Assembly (NCBI GenBank): GCA_022376925.1
Contig: JAIOJX010000032.1
Coordinates: 97,332,794-97,396,793 of the forward strand
DNA: 64,000 nucleotides
Direction of reading: 5' to 3'
DNA from: Tragulus kanchil
Lineage: Eukaryota > Chordata > Mammalia > Artiodactyla > Tragulidae
The notes beneath the pieces are model-generated. The model saw only the letters and a list, made by a program, of their open reading frames with translations, did not search any database and was not told the DNA's origin. Made by a program: the position numbers and the translations under genes. Below, piece by piece: positions 22,621-33,856 of this stretch. Within the stretch, counting starts at the first letter, position 1, and each line of letters opens with the position of its first letter.

Positions 22621-23812
22621 GAAAAACTAGGAATAAAGGGAACGACCTTAACATAATAAAGACCATGTGTGAAAAAACTACAGCTAACGTCATACTTAAT
22701 GGTGGAAGACTAAACGCTTTTCCTCTAAAAGCAGACCAGGCAAGAATGCCTGGTTTTGCCACTTGCATTCAACATAATAGTGAAAGTCCTAGCCAGAGTA
22801 ATTAGGCAATAAAAATAAAAGGCATCAAAACTGGAAAGGAAAATGTAAAATCATTTTTGTTCACACATGGCATGACCTTATATGAATAAAATTTAAAGAT
22901 TTTACAAAAATTGTTAGAACTAATAAATCAGCAAAATTGCAAAAGTCAAAATCAATTGGCAAAATATCAGTTTCATCTGCATATACTAACAATGAACCAT
23001 CTGAAAAAGAAATTAAGAAAACATCATCAAAAGGAATAAGATATTTTATGAGTAAACTGAATCAAGGCATCAAATGACCTGTACACTGAAAACTATAAAA
23101 TGCTACTGAAAGAAATTAAAGATACCAATAAATAATGAAAAGATATCCTGTGTTCACAGACAGGAAGACTTACTATTGTTAAGATGTTAACATGACTGAA
23201 AGCTATCTACAGATTCAATGCAATTTCTGTGAAAATCCCAGTGATAATGTTTTTTCAGAAATAGAAAACCACATTCTAAAGTTTATGTGAATTCTCAAGG
23301 GATCTGGAATAGCCAAATAATCTTGAAAAGAAGAGCCTAGTTAGAGGTTTCACACTTCCTCATTTCAAAACTTATTGAAAAGCTTTTCTAATCAAACATG
23401 TGAGGTACTGGCATGACATATAGACCAATGCATGAAGGAGGGCATGGCAATCCACTCTAGTATTCTTGCCTGAAGAATTCCATGGACAGAGGAGCCTGGC
23501 TGGCTGCTGTTCATGGGGCCGCACAGAGTCAACACAACTGAAGCAATTTAGCACACACACATGCATAGACCAAAGAAACAAACTGAGAGCCAGAAATAAA
23601 CCCTTGTATATATGGTGAAATGATTTTCAACTAGCATGCCAAACCATTAATGGGAGAAAGGACAGATTTTCAACAAAAGTACTTGCAAAACTAGATATGT
23701 GTGTGAAAAAAAGGAAGAAGAAAATGTTGGACCCTTATACCATACATAAAATTAACTGAAAACAGATCAAGGCTAAACATCAGAGCTAACACTATAATAT
23801 TTTTATAAGTGT
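22621..23812 (+). pseudogene. Old L1 ORF2 relic (reverse transcriptase to C-terminal part)
   Basis: Ancient plus-strand L1 coding sequence broken by stops and frameshifts. Recognisable pieces include the RT core region near 22765, 'cagattcaatgcaatttctg' (RT thumb region) near 23212, and 'ggaatagccaaataatcttg' near 23307. Where an intact L1 encodes F-A-D-D-M, this copy reads ttcacacatggcatgacc (about 22860-22877), giving F-T-H-G-M in that frame, so both catalytic aspartates are lost. A Bov-A SINE interrupts it at 23429-23564. Confidence 0.82.
23429..23564 (+). mobile_element. Bov-A SINE with target-site duplication
   Basis: Bov-A body (ggcatggcaatccactctag to gtcaacacaactgaagcaat) without a tRNA head. 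It is flanked by the 9-bp direct repeat atagaccaa at 23420-23428 and 23565-23573. It lies inside the old L1 ORF2 relic. Confidence 0.88.
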
Positions 23813-23840
23813 ATGTATATGTATTATCTAATACATATAC

Positions 23841-23843
<3 letters not shown>

Positions 23844-23876
<33 letters not shown>
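23844..23876. repeat. (TA)n microsatellite
   Basis: A pure TA run of about 16 units directly after the L1 relic, preceded by imperfect ATACATATG units. Confidence 0.95.
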
Positions 23877-23879
<3 letters not shown>

Positions 23880-23892
23880 TTAGTGATATCTT

Positions 23893-24055
23893 TTGCTGTA
23901 GGCACATTAGTAAGCATTTTACACATTACTTTCAAACTTTACGGAAATTCCATTTTACGAAAGAGGAAACAGATAGCAGAGAAAGTAAGAAATTTGCTTA
24001 AGATCAGTCTGATCTTAAGCTGATTGTGAGCAGATTCTGAGTCTTCTAAAAATCA
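23893..24055 (-). repeat. MIR SINE
   Basis: 'cattttacacattactttca', 'ttttacgaaagaggaaacag' and 'gaaatttgcttaagatcagt' fit a reversed MIR. Confidence 0.75.
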
Positions 24056-24084
24056 GATCTCTGGCCAACTCGAAGTAAAGCCTT

Positions 24085-24250
24085 ATAAAGAGTACGGACT
24101 TTAAAATCAGAACATTGATGAAAGCCATGTGGTTGTTTTAGGAAACATTTTTAACCTTTCAGTTGACTCAACTTCCTCATCTCTGATACAGAGATAATAA
24201 TATCTGACCTTTTCAAGTCGTAGGTAGTGAAAACTAATTAAAAGGAAATA
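24085..24250 (+). repeat. MIR SINE
   Basis: 'gagtacggactttaaaatca', 'ttgactcaacttcctcatct' and 'gataataatatctgaccttt' match MIR. Confidence 0.78.
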
Positions 24251-24520
24251 GCGACAAAACAGAGGATCTCTGACTTAGTCATCATGGCTCTCTAGGGCTT
24301 GTAAATACAAGAAAATTCATAGCAAAGTCAGAATATGAGATGTTTGGAGAGGTGATACCTACTCTGCAAATGGGAGGAAATGGAAATAAGAGAGAAGGAA
24401 AATCAAAATGAAGATAAACACTTTCTAATAAACTAGTGTGAGAAGAGATTTTGGAAACTCTTTGATCTCATTTATTCATGGGAAAGGAATTATAAATATG
24501 TACATCATATGATGTGAAGT

Positions 24521-24683
24521 GAGTCTTTGACTCTTTGTGACTCATAGACATGGAATTCTCCAGGCAAGAGTATTGGAGTGGGTAACCTTTCCCTTCTCCA
24601 GGGGATGTTCCCAATACTGGGACAAAACCCAGGTCTCCCTCACTGCAGATGGATTCTTTACCATCTGAGCCACCAAGGAAGCC
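24521..24683 (-). mobile_element. Bov-tA SINE
   Basis: Minus-strand Bov-tA with the body 'ccaggcaagagtattggagt' and head 'ctgagccaccaaggaagccc'. It abuts a second partial Bov-tA in the same orientation. A 176-codon minus frame at 24542-25072 is created largely by these SINEs and is not a gene. Confidence 0.92.
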
Positions 24684-24791
24684 CAAGTATACTGGAGTGG
24701 GTAGCCTATCCCTTCTGCAGGGGAACTCCCCAACCCAGGAATCGAACCAGGATCTCCTGCATTGCAGGCAGATTCTTTACCACCTAAGTTA
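24684..24791 (-). mobile_element. Second Bov-tA SINE, partial, tandem with the previous one
   Basis: It restarts at 'tatactggagtgggtagcct' and runs to the tRNA-like head 'gcagattctttaccacctaa'. Either a second insertion went into the tail of the first, or the element is a dimer. Confidence 0.88.
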
Positions 24792-24819
24792 CTTCTGAAA
24801 AGCAATTCTGAGTGATTTC

Positions 24820-25210
24820 CATGGGCAGTGTAATACAGTAGAGAAAGTGATCTGAGTTCCAGCACTGATTTCATAGCTTCATATACATGATGACATTTGG
24901 GCACATCATGTAAATCCTCTCTATATATCTCCAGGTCCCTATCTAAAAAAACAGAAATATTAAAACCTACCTGACATTCTAGGGATAACAGTGAGAAAAT
25001 AGAGGTGCATGTTATTTGAAAGGTTGGGTCTAGATTAAAGTCACTACTACTAAATATATGACTGAAAGCCACTCACTATTCTGAACCTGTTTACTCACTT
25101 CTAAAAGACATAAAGAGAGCCTACATCCTATAATTGTTAGAGGGATTAAATCAAATAATGCAGGTAAATGTTAGCATGGTGTTAGCACATAGGAAGGACT
25201 CAGTAAGCGG
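24820..25210 (+). repeat. MIR SINE sequence, one or two copies
   Basis: 'aatacagtagagaaagtgat' with 'ctgagttccagcactgattt' starts a MIR-like head. 'gagggattaaatcaaataat' and 'gtgttagcacataggaagga' near 25140-25200 match the 3' end. The spacing is long, so two fragments are possible. Confidence 0.7.
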
Positions 25211-25885
25211 CTCTACCAACAAGAGTGATAGCAACCTTTCTTTATTGCTAGGAAGTAAAAAACAAAAAGCTAAGATCTATTGGAAATTTTTTTAAAATCC
25301 AAACTTCTCATTCTTCTTAATATTTCCTTACCCTGAGAAACAGCAAGACTAGGGTACGCCTGAGGTAGCCTGTTTCTCAGTAAATTTTCTTTGACTCTAC
25401 AAGGTTAGAAGCTTCTCGTCCTCAATGATTGAGCACTCCCAAGGCATTGGATCATTTCCTGAACTTCATTTATTAAATATCTAATCTTTTATTGCCTTCT
25501 CTCTTAGAAAGCCAGCCAGCCAGTCTGGTTCCCTCCTCTACCCCTCTTCAAGGTCTCACCTCTTTAATCATTTGGATAAAGCTGGGACACACTACAAACC
25601 ATTTTAATGGGAAGCTGATAAGTGAAACCCATTTTTCCTCCCGACTGCTTCTCAACCAGGCTGTATTTCATATGATTTCCAATCATCCCAGCAAATCACT
25701 CATGTCATTCTCCCACGACACCTAGTTAATATTACCAGTCAACAGGTTCCCTTTGGCTCTTTTGTCTGGAAAAGCCTGCTACGCAAGGCCCCAGAACTCC
25801 AGAGAAATGAGTCTGAACCTGGAATTTGCACAAGCTGAGCCCTCAGCTCTAGGATTAACAACAGGAATAGCTATTGTCTCTGAGC

Positions 25886-26000
25886 TCTACTTCTGTGTCA
25901 GGCACTGGGCCAAATACTGTATCTGTATTATCAGGTTTAATCCTCATAAACTCTAGTAGAGAATACTCTCATGTCTATTCTGTGGACAAAGAGACTTAAG
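25886..26000 (-). repeat. MIR SINE
   Basis: 'tgtgtcaggcactgggccaa', 'aggtttaatcctcataaact' and 'gtggacaaagagacttaaga' are reversed MIR. The duplicate copy lies at 26998-27112. Confidence 0.82.
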
Positions 26001-26007
26001 ATTCGGG

Positions 26008-26190
26008 CACTGTTACTCAAAGCGTGGTCCTTGGAGCTAAAGGAATTGCATGGGAACTTGTTAGAAATGTAAATTCTCAAGTTCCATCACAAACAAATCC
26101 CTGGGGAGAAGGGTCATGCTCAGGAATCTGTGCTTTAACAAACCTCCTTGGTGATTTTGATGCACACTAACATTTGAGAAGGACTGGACT
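26008..26190 (-). mobile_element. MER5A-type MITE
   Basis: 'actcaaagcgtggtccttgg', 'gggaacttgttagaaatgta' and 'gattttgatgcacactaaca' follow MER5A on the minus strand. The duplicate copy lies at 27120-27302. Confidence 0.88.
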
Positions 26191-26997
26191 AGAAAAAGTG
26201 AGTAACTTAGCAAAATTCCCAGAGCTAAAGTTCACAGGAAGAAGTTTGGAAACAGAGTCTAGCTGTCTCCTAAACTAGAATCTGAGAGACTGTATATTGA
26301 GATGGTTCACAAAGATTTAGGATTTGAAGTAAAATTGCCTTGCACCATAAGGAAACCTATTATTTCATGTAATAATATGTACAAAAGTTAGCTCAGGTCC
26401 GAGGTTGGTTTAATTCAGCAACTCAATGACTTTGTGGATCCAGGTCAAGAGCATCTCTTATTCTCTTGGCTTTCTCTTCATGATCACAAGAAGGCTGCAG
26501 CAATTCCAAGCATCACATTTGGTTCTTCAGGAAGGAAAGGGCATGTCTCTTCTTCTGTGTCTTTTTATAGAACTGTCCCCAAGTTATAATATCTAATCTT
26601 TTATTGCCTTCTCTCTTAGAAAGCCAGCCAGCCAGTCTGGTTCCCTCCTCTACCCCTCTTCAAGGTCTCACCTCTTTAATCATTTGGATAAAGCTGGGAC
26701 ACACTACAAACCATTTTAATGGGAAGCTGATAAGTGAAACCCATTTTTCCTCCCGACTGCTTCTCAACCAGGCTGTATTTCATATGATTTCCAATCATCC
26801 CAGCAAATCACTCATGTCATTCTCCCACGACACCTAGTTAATATTACCAGTCAACAGGTTCCCTTTGGCTCTTTTGTCTGGAAAAGCCTGCTACGCAAGG
26901 CCCCAGAACTCCAGAGAAATGAGTCTGAACCTGGAATTTGCACAAGCTGAGCCCTCAGCTCTAGGATTAACAACAGGAATAGCTATTGTCTCTGAGC

Positions 26998-27112
26998 TCT
27001 ACTTCTGTGTCAGGCACTGGGCCAAATACTGTATCTGTATTATCAGGTTTAATCCTCATAAACTCTAGTAGAGAATACTCTCATGTCTATTCTGTGGACA
27101 AAGAGACTTAAG
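26998..27112 (-). repeat. MIR SINE, duplicate copy
   Basis: Counterpart of 25886-26000 in copy B of duplication 7. Confidence 0.82.
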
Positions 27113-27119
27113 ATTCGGG

Positions 27120-27302
27120 CACTGTTACTCAAAGCGTGGTCCTTGGAGCTAAAGGAATTGCATGGGAACTTGTTAGAAATGTAAATTCTCAAGTTCCATC
27201 ACAAACAAATCCCTGGGGAGAAGGGTCATGCTCAGGAATCTGTGCTTTAACAAACCTCCTTGGTGATTTTGATGCACACTAACATTTGAGAAGGACTGGA
27301 CT
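27120..27302 (-). mobile_element. MER5A-type MITE, duplicate copy
   Basis: Counterpart of 26008-26190 in copy B of duplication 7. Confidence 0.88.
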
Positions 27303-27317
27303 AGAAAAAGTGAGTAA

Positions 27318-29480
27318 CTTAGCAAAATTCCCAGAGCTAAAGTTCACAGGAAGAAGTTTGGAAACAGAGTCTAGCTGTCTCCTAAACTAGAATCTGAGAG
27401 ACTGTATATTGAGATGGTTCACAAAGATTTAGGATTTGAAGTAAAATTGCCTTGCACCATAAGGAAACCTATTATTTCATGTAATAATATGTACAAAAGT
27501 TAGCTCAGGTCCGAGGTTGGTTTAATTCAGCAACTCAATGACTTTGTGGATCCAGGTCAAGAGCATCTCTTATTCTCTTGGCTTTCTCTTCATGATCACA
27601 AGAAGGCTGCAGCAATTCCAAGCATCACATTTGGTTCTTCAGGGAAGGAAAGGGCATGTCTCTTCTTCTGTGTCTTTTTTATGAGCAATACTTCTTGTCC
27701 CCAAGGTATACTTTTCCCCAAAGACTTCCTCTCAATGTTACTGTTCTGAATTTCTTCACATGCTCATTCCCAAACCAACTACTGGGAGGAAGAATAGGAT
27801 TGCATGATTAGATTATGTTCAAATTTGCCTCAAAGCACACGGATATCTGAATGAACACACTGGATGGACGTGCTAGATCAAAGCCAAAGGGACAAATTTT
27901 GAAACAGAAACAAGTTTGGATTCACAGGATGGCATCAGATGATAAGAATTCAGATGGAAAAGTTAAGAGTTTATGCAGTAAGCCATGCAGAACCTGTTAA
28001 CCTTTGAACAGGGAAGAGGAATGTGTAAGGACACACATGGGAAGAGTCTTCTGGTGGTATGTAGCAGAGATGAGCGCTAGACTCAGGGGAAGAGCTGATG
28101 AGAGGCTGGAGAGAAGCTCAGCTGTTGCTGCAGCCTTGGTAGAATTTGCCAAGGGCTTTGTCTAGGTAGCTGGCATGGGTAAGAAGGAGGGATGAATATG
28201 AGTCATTTGGAAGGAAATTAGCAGGAGTGGGTGACTAATCATGGGGAGATAAAGAAGGGGACGAGTCAGGAGTCACACACCATCTTTGTGTGTATGACCA
28301 GTTGTTCTCCTGCCCATCTGCAGTCATGATGAAAGGTGCTTTTTCCTACAAAAGGAATTGAGGCAAGTTAAAGGAAAACTGTCAAAAAAATGCTAACAAA
28401 AGGAATTGAGAAGCTTAGCAAAATTCCCAGAGCTAAAGTTCACAGGAAGAAGTTTGGAAACAGAGTCTAGCTGTCTCCTAAACTAGAATCTGAGAGACTG
28501 TATATTGAGATGGTTCACAAAGATTTAGGATTTGAAGTAAAATTGCCTTGCACCATAAGGAAACCTATTATTTCATGTAATAATATGTACAAAAGTTAGC
28601 TCAGGTCCGAGGTTGGTTTAATTCAGCAACTCAATGACTTTGTGGATCCAGGTCAAGAGCATCTCTTATTCTCTTGGCTTTCTCTTCATGATCACAAGAA
28701 GGCTGCAGCAATTCCAAGCATCACATTTGGTTCTTCAGGGAAGGAAAGGGCATGTCTCTTCTTCTGTGTCTTTTTTATGAGCAATACTTCTTGTCCCCAA
28801 GGTATACTTTTCCCCAAAGACTTCCTCTCAATGTTACTGTTCTGAATTTCTTCACATGCTCATTCCCAAACCAACTACTGGGAGGAAGAATAGGATTGCA
28901 TGATTAGATTATGTTCAAATTTGCCTCAAAGCACACGGATATCTGAATGAACACACTGGATGGACGTGCTAGATCAAAGCCAAAGGGACAAATTTTGAAA
29001 CAGAAACAAGTTTGGATTCACAGGATGGCATCAGATGATAAGAATTCAGATGGAAAAGTTAAGAGTTTATGCAGTAAGCCATGCAGAACCTGTTAACCTT
29101 TGAACAGGGAAGAGGAATGTGTAAGGACACACATGGGAAGAGTCTTCTGGTGGTATGTAGCAGAGATGAGCGCTAGACTCAGGGGAAGAGCTGATGAGAG
29201 GCTGGAGAGAAGCTCAGCTGTTGCTGCAGCCTTGGTAGAATTTGCCAAGGGCTTTGTCTAGGTAGCTGGCATGGGTAAGAAGGAGGGATGAATATGAGTC
29301 ATTTGGAAGGAAATTAGCAGGAGTGGGTGACTAATCATGGGGAGATAAAGAAGGGGACGAGTCAGGAGTCACACACCATCTTTGTGTGTATGACCAGTTG
29401 TTCTCCTGCCCATCTGCAGTCATGATGAAAGGTGCTTTTTCCTACAAAAGGAATTGAGGCAAGTTAAAGGAAAACTGTCA
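27318..29480. repeat. Tandem direct duplication 8 (offset 1096 bp), chained to duplication 7
   Basis: Copy A is 27318-28384 and copy B 28414-29480. The 29-bp filler at 28385-28413 includes a second copy of acaaaaggaattgag from 28348-28362. The left 390 bp of this unit also occur in copy A of duplication 7, so cttagcaaaattcccagagc appears at 26207, 27318 and 28414. No repeat family or gene was recognised in the unit. Confidence 0.95.
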
Positions 29481-29794
29481 GATGTATTGATAATAGGTTT
29501 GTAAGGGTATATGCTTAAATTCTCAAATTCAGTCTTGGCTCTATGACGTAATAACTATAGTTGCATTTATTGCCTGCCTATTATGTCTTGCTGTTTTATT
29601 TATTTAAGTTTGTTTTTACTATAGAAAATTTCAAACATATAAGAAGTAGGGAAAATAGTTTAATGAACCTGAAGGTGTCTATTAAATGCTTCTACATGAT
29701 CAAATCCTCGCTGATCAGTCTTGTTTCTTGTAGTCTCTCACTTACTCTCCACCAGCAACTCCAATTTAGGTTTTATTTTTTTGATTAACAACTC
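29481..29794. other. Unassigned, probably old repeat
   Basis: The part from 29600 to 29760 resembles an old L1/MER-type 3' region ('tatagaaaatttcaaacata'), but I cannot assign it. No gene is seen. Confidence 0.4.
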
Positions 29795-30579
29795 TGCTAA
29801 GATACAAGTAACAATTCATGTGTTTAAGTGTGCAGTGCTGCAGTTTGTAGTATATTCATAGAGTTGTGCAACCAATGCCACAATCAATTTCAGAACATTT
29901 TGTTACCCCCCCAAAGACATTCCATTCTCTAGCTGTTACTCCCTGTTCCTGCACCTCTCTTCCCCCAGCCCTAAGCAACCACTGATCTACTTTCTGTCAT
30001 GATAGACTTTTTCCTGAAATGGACATTTTATTTACATGGACTCATACAATCTCTAGTCTTTTGTGGCTAGCTTGTTTCACTTAGCATCATGTTTTCAAGG
30101 TTCATTTATACTGTAGAATCTATCGGCACCTCATTTCTTTATATTGCCAGATAATAGTCCATTGTATGGATATGCTATGTCTTACATATCTTACAATGTC
30201 CAGCAGTTGATGGACATTGACTTCCCCTTTTGGGCTGTATGAATAATGCTATTATGAACATTTGTGTACAAGAACATTCATGTACAAGTGAACATATATT
30301 TTCATTTCTCTTGATTGTATACTGAGGAGACACATTTCTGGGTCATATAGTAACTTTATACTTAACTGTTTAAGACACTGCCAGACTGGTTTCCATGGTG
30401 GCTATACCATTTTACAATCCCATCAACAGTGTACAAGGGATCTAATTTCTCTTTATGTATCTTTATTTATTAAAGATATCTTTTGTTATCTTTATTAAAT
30501 TTGTGAATTTTAAATTAAATTAAGAAGTTTATGAACTTTATTTTTAGAGCACTTTTAGTTTCTGAAAATTGAATGCATG

Positions 30580-30776
30580 TGTGCTCAGTAGTGTCCAGCT
30601 CTTTGCAACCTTGTGGACTGTAGCCCACCAGGCTCCACTGTCCATGGGATTATCCAGGCAAGAATACTGGAGTGGGTGCCATATTCTCTTTGAAGGGATT
30701 TTCCTGTTCCAGGGATCAAACCCTAGTCTCCTGTATTGGCAGGCAGATTTGCCACTGAGCCACCTGGGAAGCACTC
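30580..30776 (-). mobile_element. Bov-tA SINE, complete
   Basis: Body 'gtgctcagtagtgtccagct' to 'caagaatactggagtgggtg', head 'actgagccacctgggaagca'. A short direct repeat atgcatg is present at 30573-30579 and near 30778-30784. Confidence 0.92.
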
Positions 30777-31058
30777 CATGCATGCATACTATTCCAACAG
30801 AATGGTGCATCTGGTACAATTGATAAACCTATATTGATCCATAATAATCGCCCAAATTCCAATTTACAATAGGATTCATTTTTGATGTTGTATGTTCTGT
30901 GAGTTTAGATGAGTGTCTAATGATCTATAGTGTTCAGAGTATTTTTACTGCCCTAGTAATAATTCTGTGTCCTTGTTTTATTAGCATTTCCTTGATTGCT
31001 AAAGATGTTGAGCATATTATCATGTATTCACTGACTATTTGTATAATATTCCTTTCTT

Positions 31059-31699
31059 AGCCTCAGTTTCACTTTCTGTGGTTTCTGTCTTTACCCACAG
31101 TCAACCATGATCTGAAAGTATTAAATTAAAAATTCCAGAAATAAATAATTCATCAATTTTAAATTGTGCATTGTTCTGAGTAAGACGATGAAATCTCACA
31201 CAGTCTTGTTCTGTCCCACCCAGGATCTCCAACGTTCCATATCGTCTGTTCCTGACATGTAAACATCGACATCATCACGGCCCAATGATCCAGGATCACC
31301 TGAAGCTGAAATCCTCCTTCTGATTTATCTTCAGAAGGTTAGCAGCAGCCTAATCCTACATTCAATGCCTGCGGCATTCACCTCGCCTCATCTCATCATG
31401 TGGGTGTTTTATCATCTCACATCATCACAAGAAGAAGGGTGAGTACAATAATTTTGAAAGAGAGCCAGAAAGAGGGAGTCCATATTCACATAACTTTATT
31501 TTATTACCTTATTGTTATAATCATTCTGTTTTATTATTAGTGTTTAATTTCTTAACATGCCTAATTAATAAATTAAACTTTCTCATAGCTCTACATATGT
31601 AGGGAAAAACATAGTATATAGGGTTTAGTACAATTTGCAATTTTAGGCATCTACTGTGGGTCTTGGAACATATTTCCAATGGATTAAGTGAGACTACTT
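31059..31699. mobile_element. TcMar-Tigger non-autonomous DNA transposon
   Basis: The ends read 'tttcactttctgtggtttct' on the left and 'atctactgtgggtcttggaa' with 'ggattaagtgagactac' on the right, which are diverged inverted partners. Inside are 'aaaattccagaaataaataa', 'atgaaatctcacacagtctt' and 'ggaaaaacatagtatatagg', as in Tigger elements. It is about 640 bp long, with no transposase frame left. The exact subfamily is not resolved. Confidence 0.75.
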
Positions 31700-31728
31700 A
31701 GAAAAATATCTGCTCAGATCATTTGGTC

Positions 31729-32006
31729 TTTTTTTTTTTTTTTTTTTAATTTTGGCCTCTTTTATTGGTCCTTCATTTATTTGTTTTTTATCCATCGTAA
31801 TTCTTTGACCTGTGTGGGCCTCCCATCGCAGTGGCCCCTCCCGTCACAGAGCACTGGCTCTGGGCACACGCACTCCGGAGTGTCGTCTCACAACTGTACA
31901 CACCGGCTGCTCCGCGGCATATGGGATGTTCCCGTTCTAGGGATCGAACCGGTGCCCTGTCCACTGCAAGGCGGACTCTTCACCACTGGACCACCAGGGA
32001 AGCCCC
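31729..32006 (-). mobile_element. tRNA-derived ruminant SINE, complete, same subfamily as 147-453
   Basis: A long T run on the left is its polyA tail. The head ends gaccaccagggaagcccc on the right, and the B-box-like 'agggatcgaaccggtgcc' is near 31938. It is flanked by atttggtc (31721-31728) and atttggcc (32007-32014), a target-site duplication with one change. Confidence 0.9.
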
Positions 32007-32589
32007 ATTTGGCCATTTTTAATTGAGTTATTTGTCATTTTATTATTGAGATGTGAAAGTTCTTCATATATTCAGCATGTGTCATATCAAATATATAATT
32101 TTTAAATATTAATATTTTCTGCCATTCTGTGCATCATCTTCTCTCTTTCTGAATGGTGGCCTTCGAAGCACAAAAGTTTTTGATTCTGATGAGGTCCAAG
32201 TTACCTATTGTTTCTCTTTCGTTGCTTGTAATTTGCGGTGTCATATCTAAGAAACAGTTGCCTAATTCAATATCATGAAGATTTACATCTATGCTTTCTT
32301 CTAAGAGTTTTATAGTTTTAGTCCTTATATTTAGATGTTTGATTCAAGTTAATACATGGTGTGAGATACTGGTCTCACTTCATTCTTTGCATGTGGATAT
32401 GCAGGTGTTACAGTACTGTGTGCTGAAGAGAATATTCAAAAGACTGTTAAATTGTCTTGGTTCCCTTTTTGAAAATCAGCTGACCATCACCTCCTCTTGT
32501 TTTGAAGCAAATTGCAGACATCATATCTGTTCGTCTATCAGTATGTCCGTGTGTATCTCTAAACTTAAGTGCCCCACTGCTTCTTCACA

Positions 32590-32750
32590 GCAAGAAGATG
32601 ATATCAAGGTATTATTATTCACATTTAACAGGAAAGGCAGAGATGCTTAGAAGGGTTGCATGACTTGCCCAAAGTCATGCAGCTACTCAAATGACAGAAC
32701 CAGATCCAAAGTCTGGGCCTTTCCTGTTACACCATCACCCACTGTGGCCA
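32590..32750 (-). repeat. MIR SINE
   Basis: 'attattcacatttaacagga', 'gcatgacttgcccaaagtca' and 'gggcctttcctgttacacca' are reversed MIR. Confidence 0.85.
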
Positions 32751-33695
32751 AAGCACAGTGAAATATAGTAATAGTGAGGGCATTTAAGGATATCATTTAA
32801 CTTGTTTACTTTCTTCATTGGCATCCAGGCCATCTCGATTTGCCCTTCATCCACTATTCTGATCATAAGATCAGAGAACAGACAGCTCTCTAAAGACTCA
32901 GATCATGGCCTCTGAGCGTAGGGAGAATGTCAGGTAGAAAAATCAATAGCTCAAGGTAAGGAGATTGAATTTGCATCTGAGAGGCAACCCTGTCCATTCT
33001 GAAGTAAGGAGCAGGTTGAACCATCTCAACTTTCAAATGTGCACCAAAAATTTTGTTTACTAGAAGGGTGGCTTGAATTATCAAATCTTAGCATGGAAAG
33101 ACACCTTCAAGTAACATGGAAAGACATGTTCATGGGGGGCTTCGTCTGACCATTGGTTTGGCTGATGGAAAATGTTCACTGAATTCCTCAAGGTTACAGG
33201 CTAGTTGGTGGCAGCAAGGGGACTCAAAGGCAAATTCTCTGATTTCATTTTAGGGAATATCAGAATGTTCTTCTGTTCCTAGAGCCTTTTAGGCATGAAG
33301 TGCCAGATAACCTGCCTTCACCAAGCCAAGTGTATATAATAGTCTTATATGACTCTAAAACCGTAATAGGAAGGTGGAAAGGGAAAGAAAAACAACAGAA
33401 GAGTGACGGATTTTGAAGTGCTAGGACAGGATTCTAATCTGTTACCTATAGTTTTGTGTTGATAAGTTATAGTTCTGGTCTCACTTCATTCTCTGCATGT
33501 GGATATGCAGGTGTTACAGTACTGTGTGCTGAAGAGAATATTCAAAAGACTGTTAAATTGTCTTGGTTCCCTTTTTGAAAATCAGCTGACCATCACCTCC
33601 TCTTGTTTTGAAGCAAATTGCAGACATCATATCTGTTCGTCTATCAGTATGTCCGTGTGTATCTCTAAACTTAAGTGCCCCACTGCTTCTTCACA

Positions 33696-33856
33696 GCAAG
33701 AAGATGATATCAAGGTATTATTATTCACATTTAACAGGAAAGGCAGAGATGCTTAGAAGGGTTGCATGACTTGCCCAAAGTCATGCAGCTACTCAAATGA
33801 CAGAACCAGATCCAAAGTCTGGGCCTTTCCTGTTACACCATCACCCACTGTGGCCA
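33696..33856 (-). repeat. MIR SINE, duplicate copy
   Basis: Counterpart of 32590-32750 in copy B of duplication 9. Confidence 0.85.

Larger units (their letters stand above)
20682..22953. repeat. Tandem direct duplication 6 (offset 1135 bp), overlapping duplication 5
   Basis: Copy A is 20682-21818 and copy B 21817-22953, joined over tcca/atcca. Differences lie within 40 bp of the junction (ggcttatg/ggctgatg, caatgg/caaggg). Because duplication 5 ends at 20836, the 155 bp from tccattaag to gtggcc occur three times, at 19576, 20682 and 21817. Confidence 0.95.
25476..27705. repeat. Tandem direct duplication 7 (offset 1112 bp)
   Basis: Copy A is 25476 to about 26587 and copy B 26588-27705. The last 35 bp of copy A are an eroded version of the end of B (compare 26561-26587 with 27671-27705; several short deletions). 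The interiors are otherwise practically identical. The unit carries MIR and MER5 fragments and sequence I could not classify. Confidence 0.95.
29795..32490 (-). mobile_element. Old L1 (L1M-type), split by three younger insertions
   Basis: Minus-strand L1 sequence is visible in ordered pieces. The 3' UTR and ORF2 end are at 29795-30470 ('gccacaatcaatttcagaac', 'agtccattgtatggatatgc'). Later pieces are 30840-31055, 31700-31728 and 32007-32490 ('gttcttcatatattcagcat', 'aaaagtttttgattctgatg'). The insertions are a Bov-tA (30580-30776), a Tigger-type transposon (31059-31699) and a tRNA-SINE (31729-32006). Reading frames are destroyed. Confidence 0.82.

Noticed and set aside
24542..25072. 176-codon minus-strand open frame
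   Set aside because: Its C-terminal half is the familiar translation of Bov-tA SINEs (for example ESACNAGDPGSIPGLG). The N-terminal half is MIR antisense. No gene.
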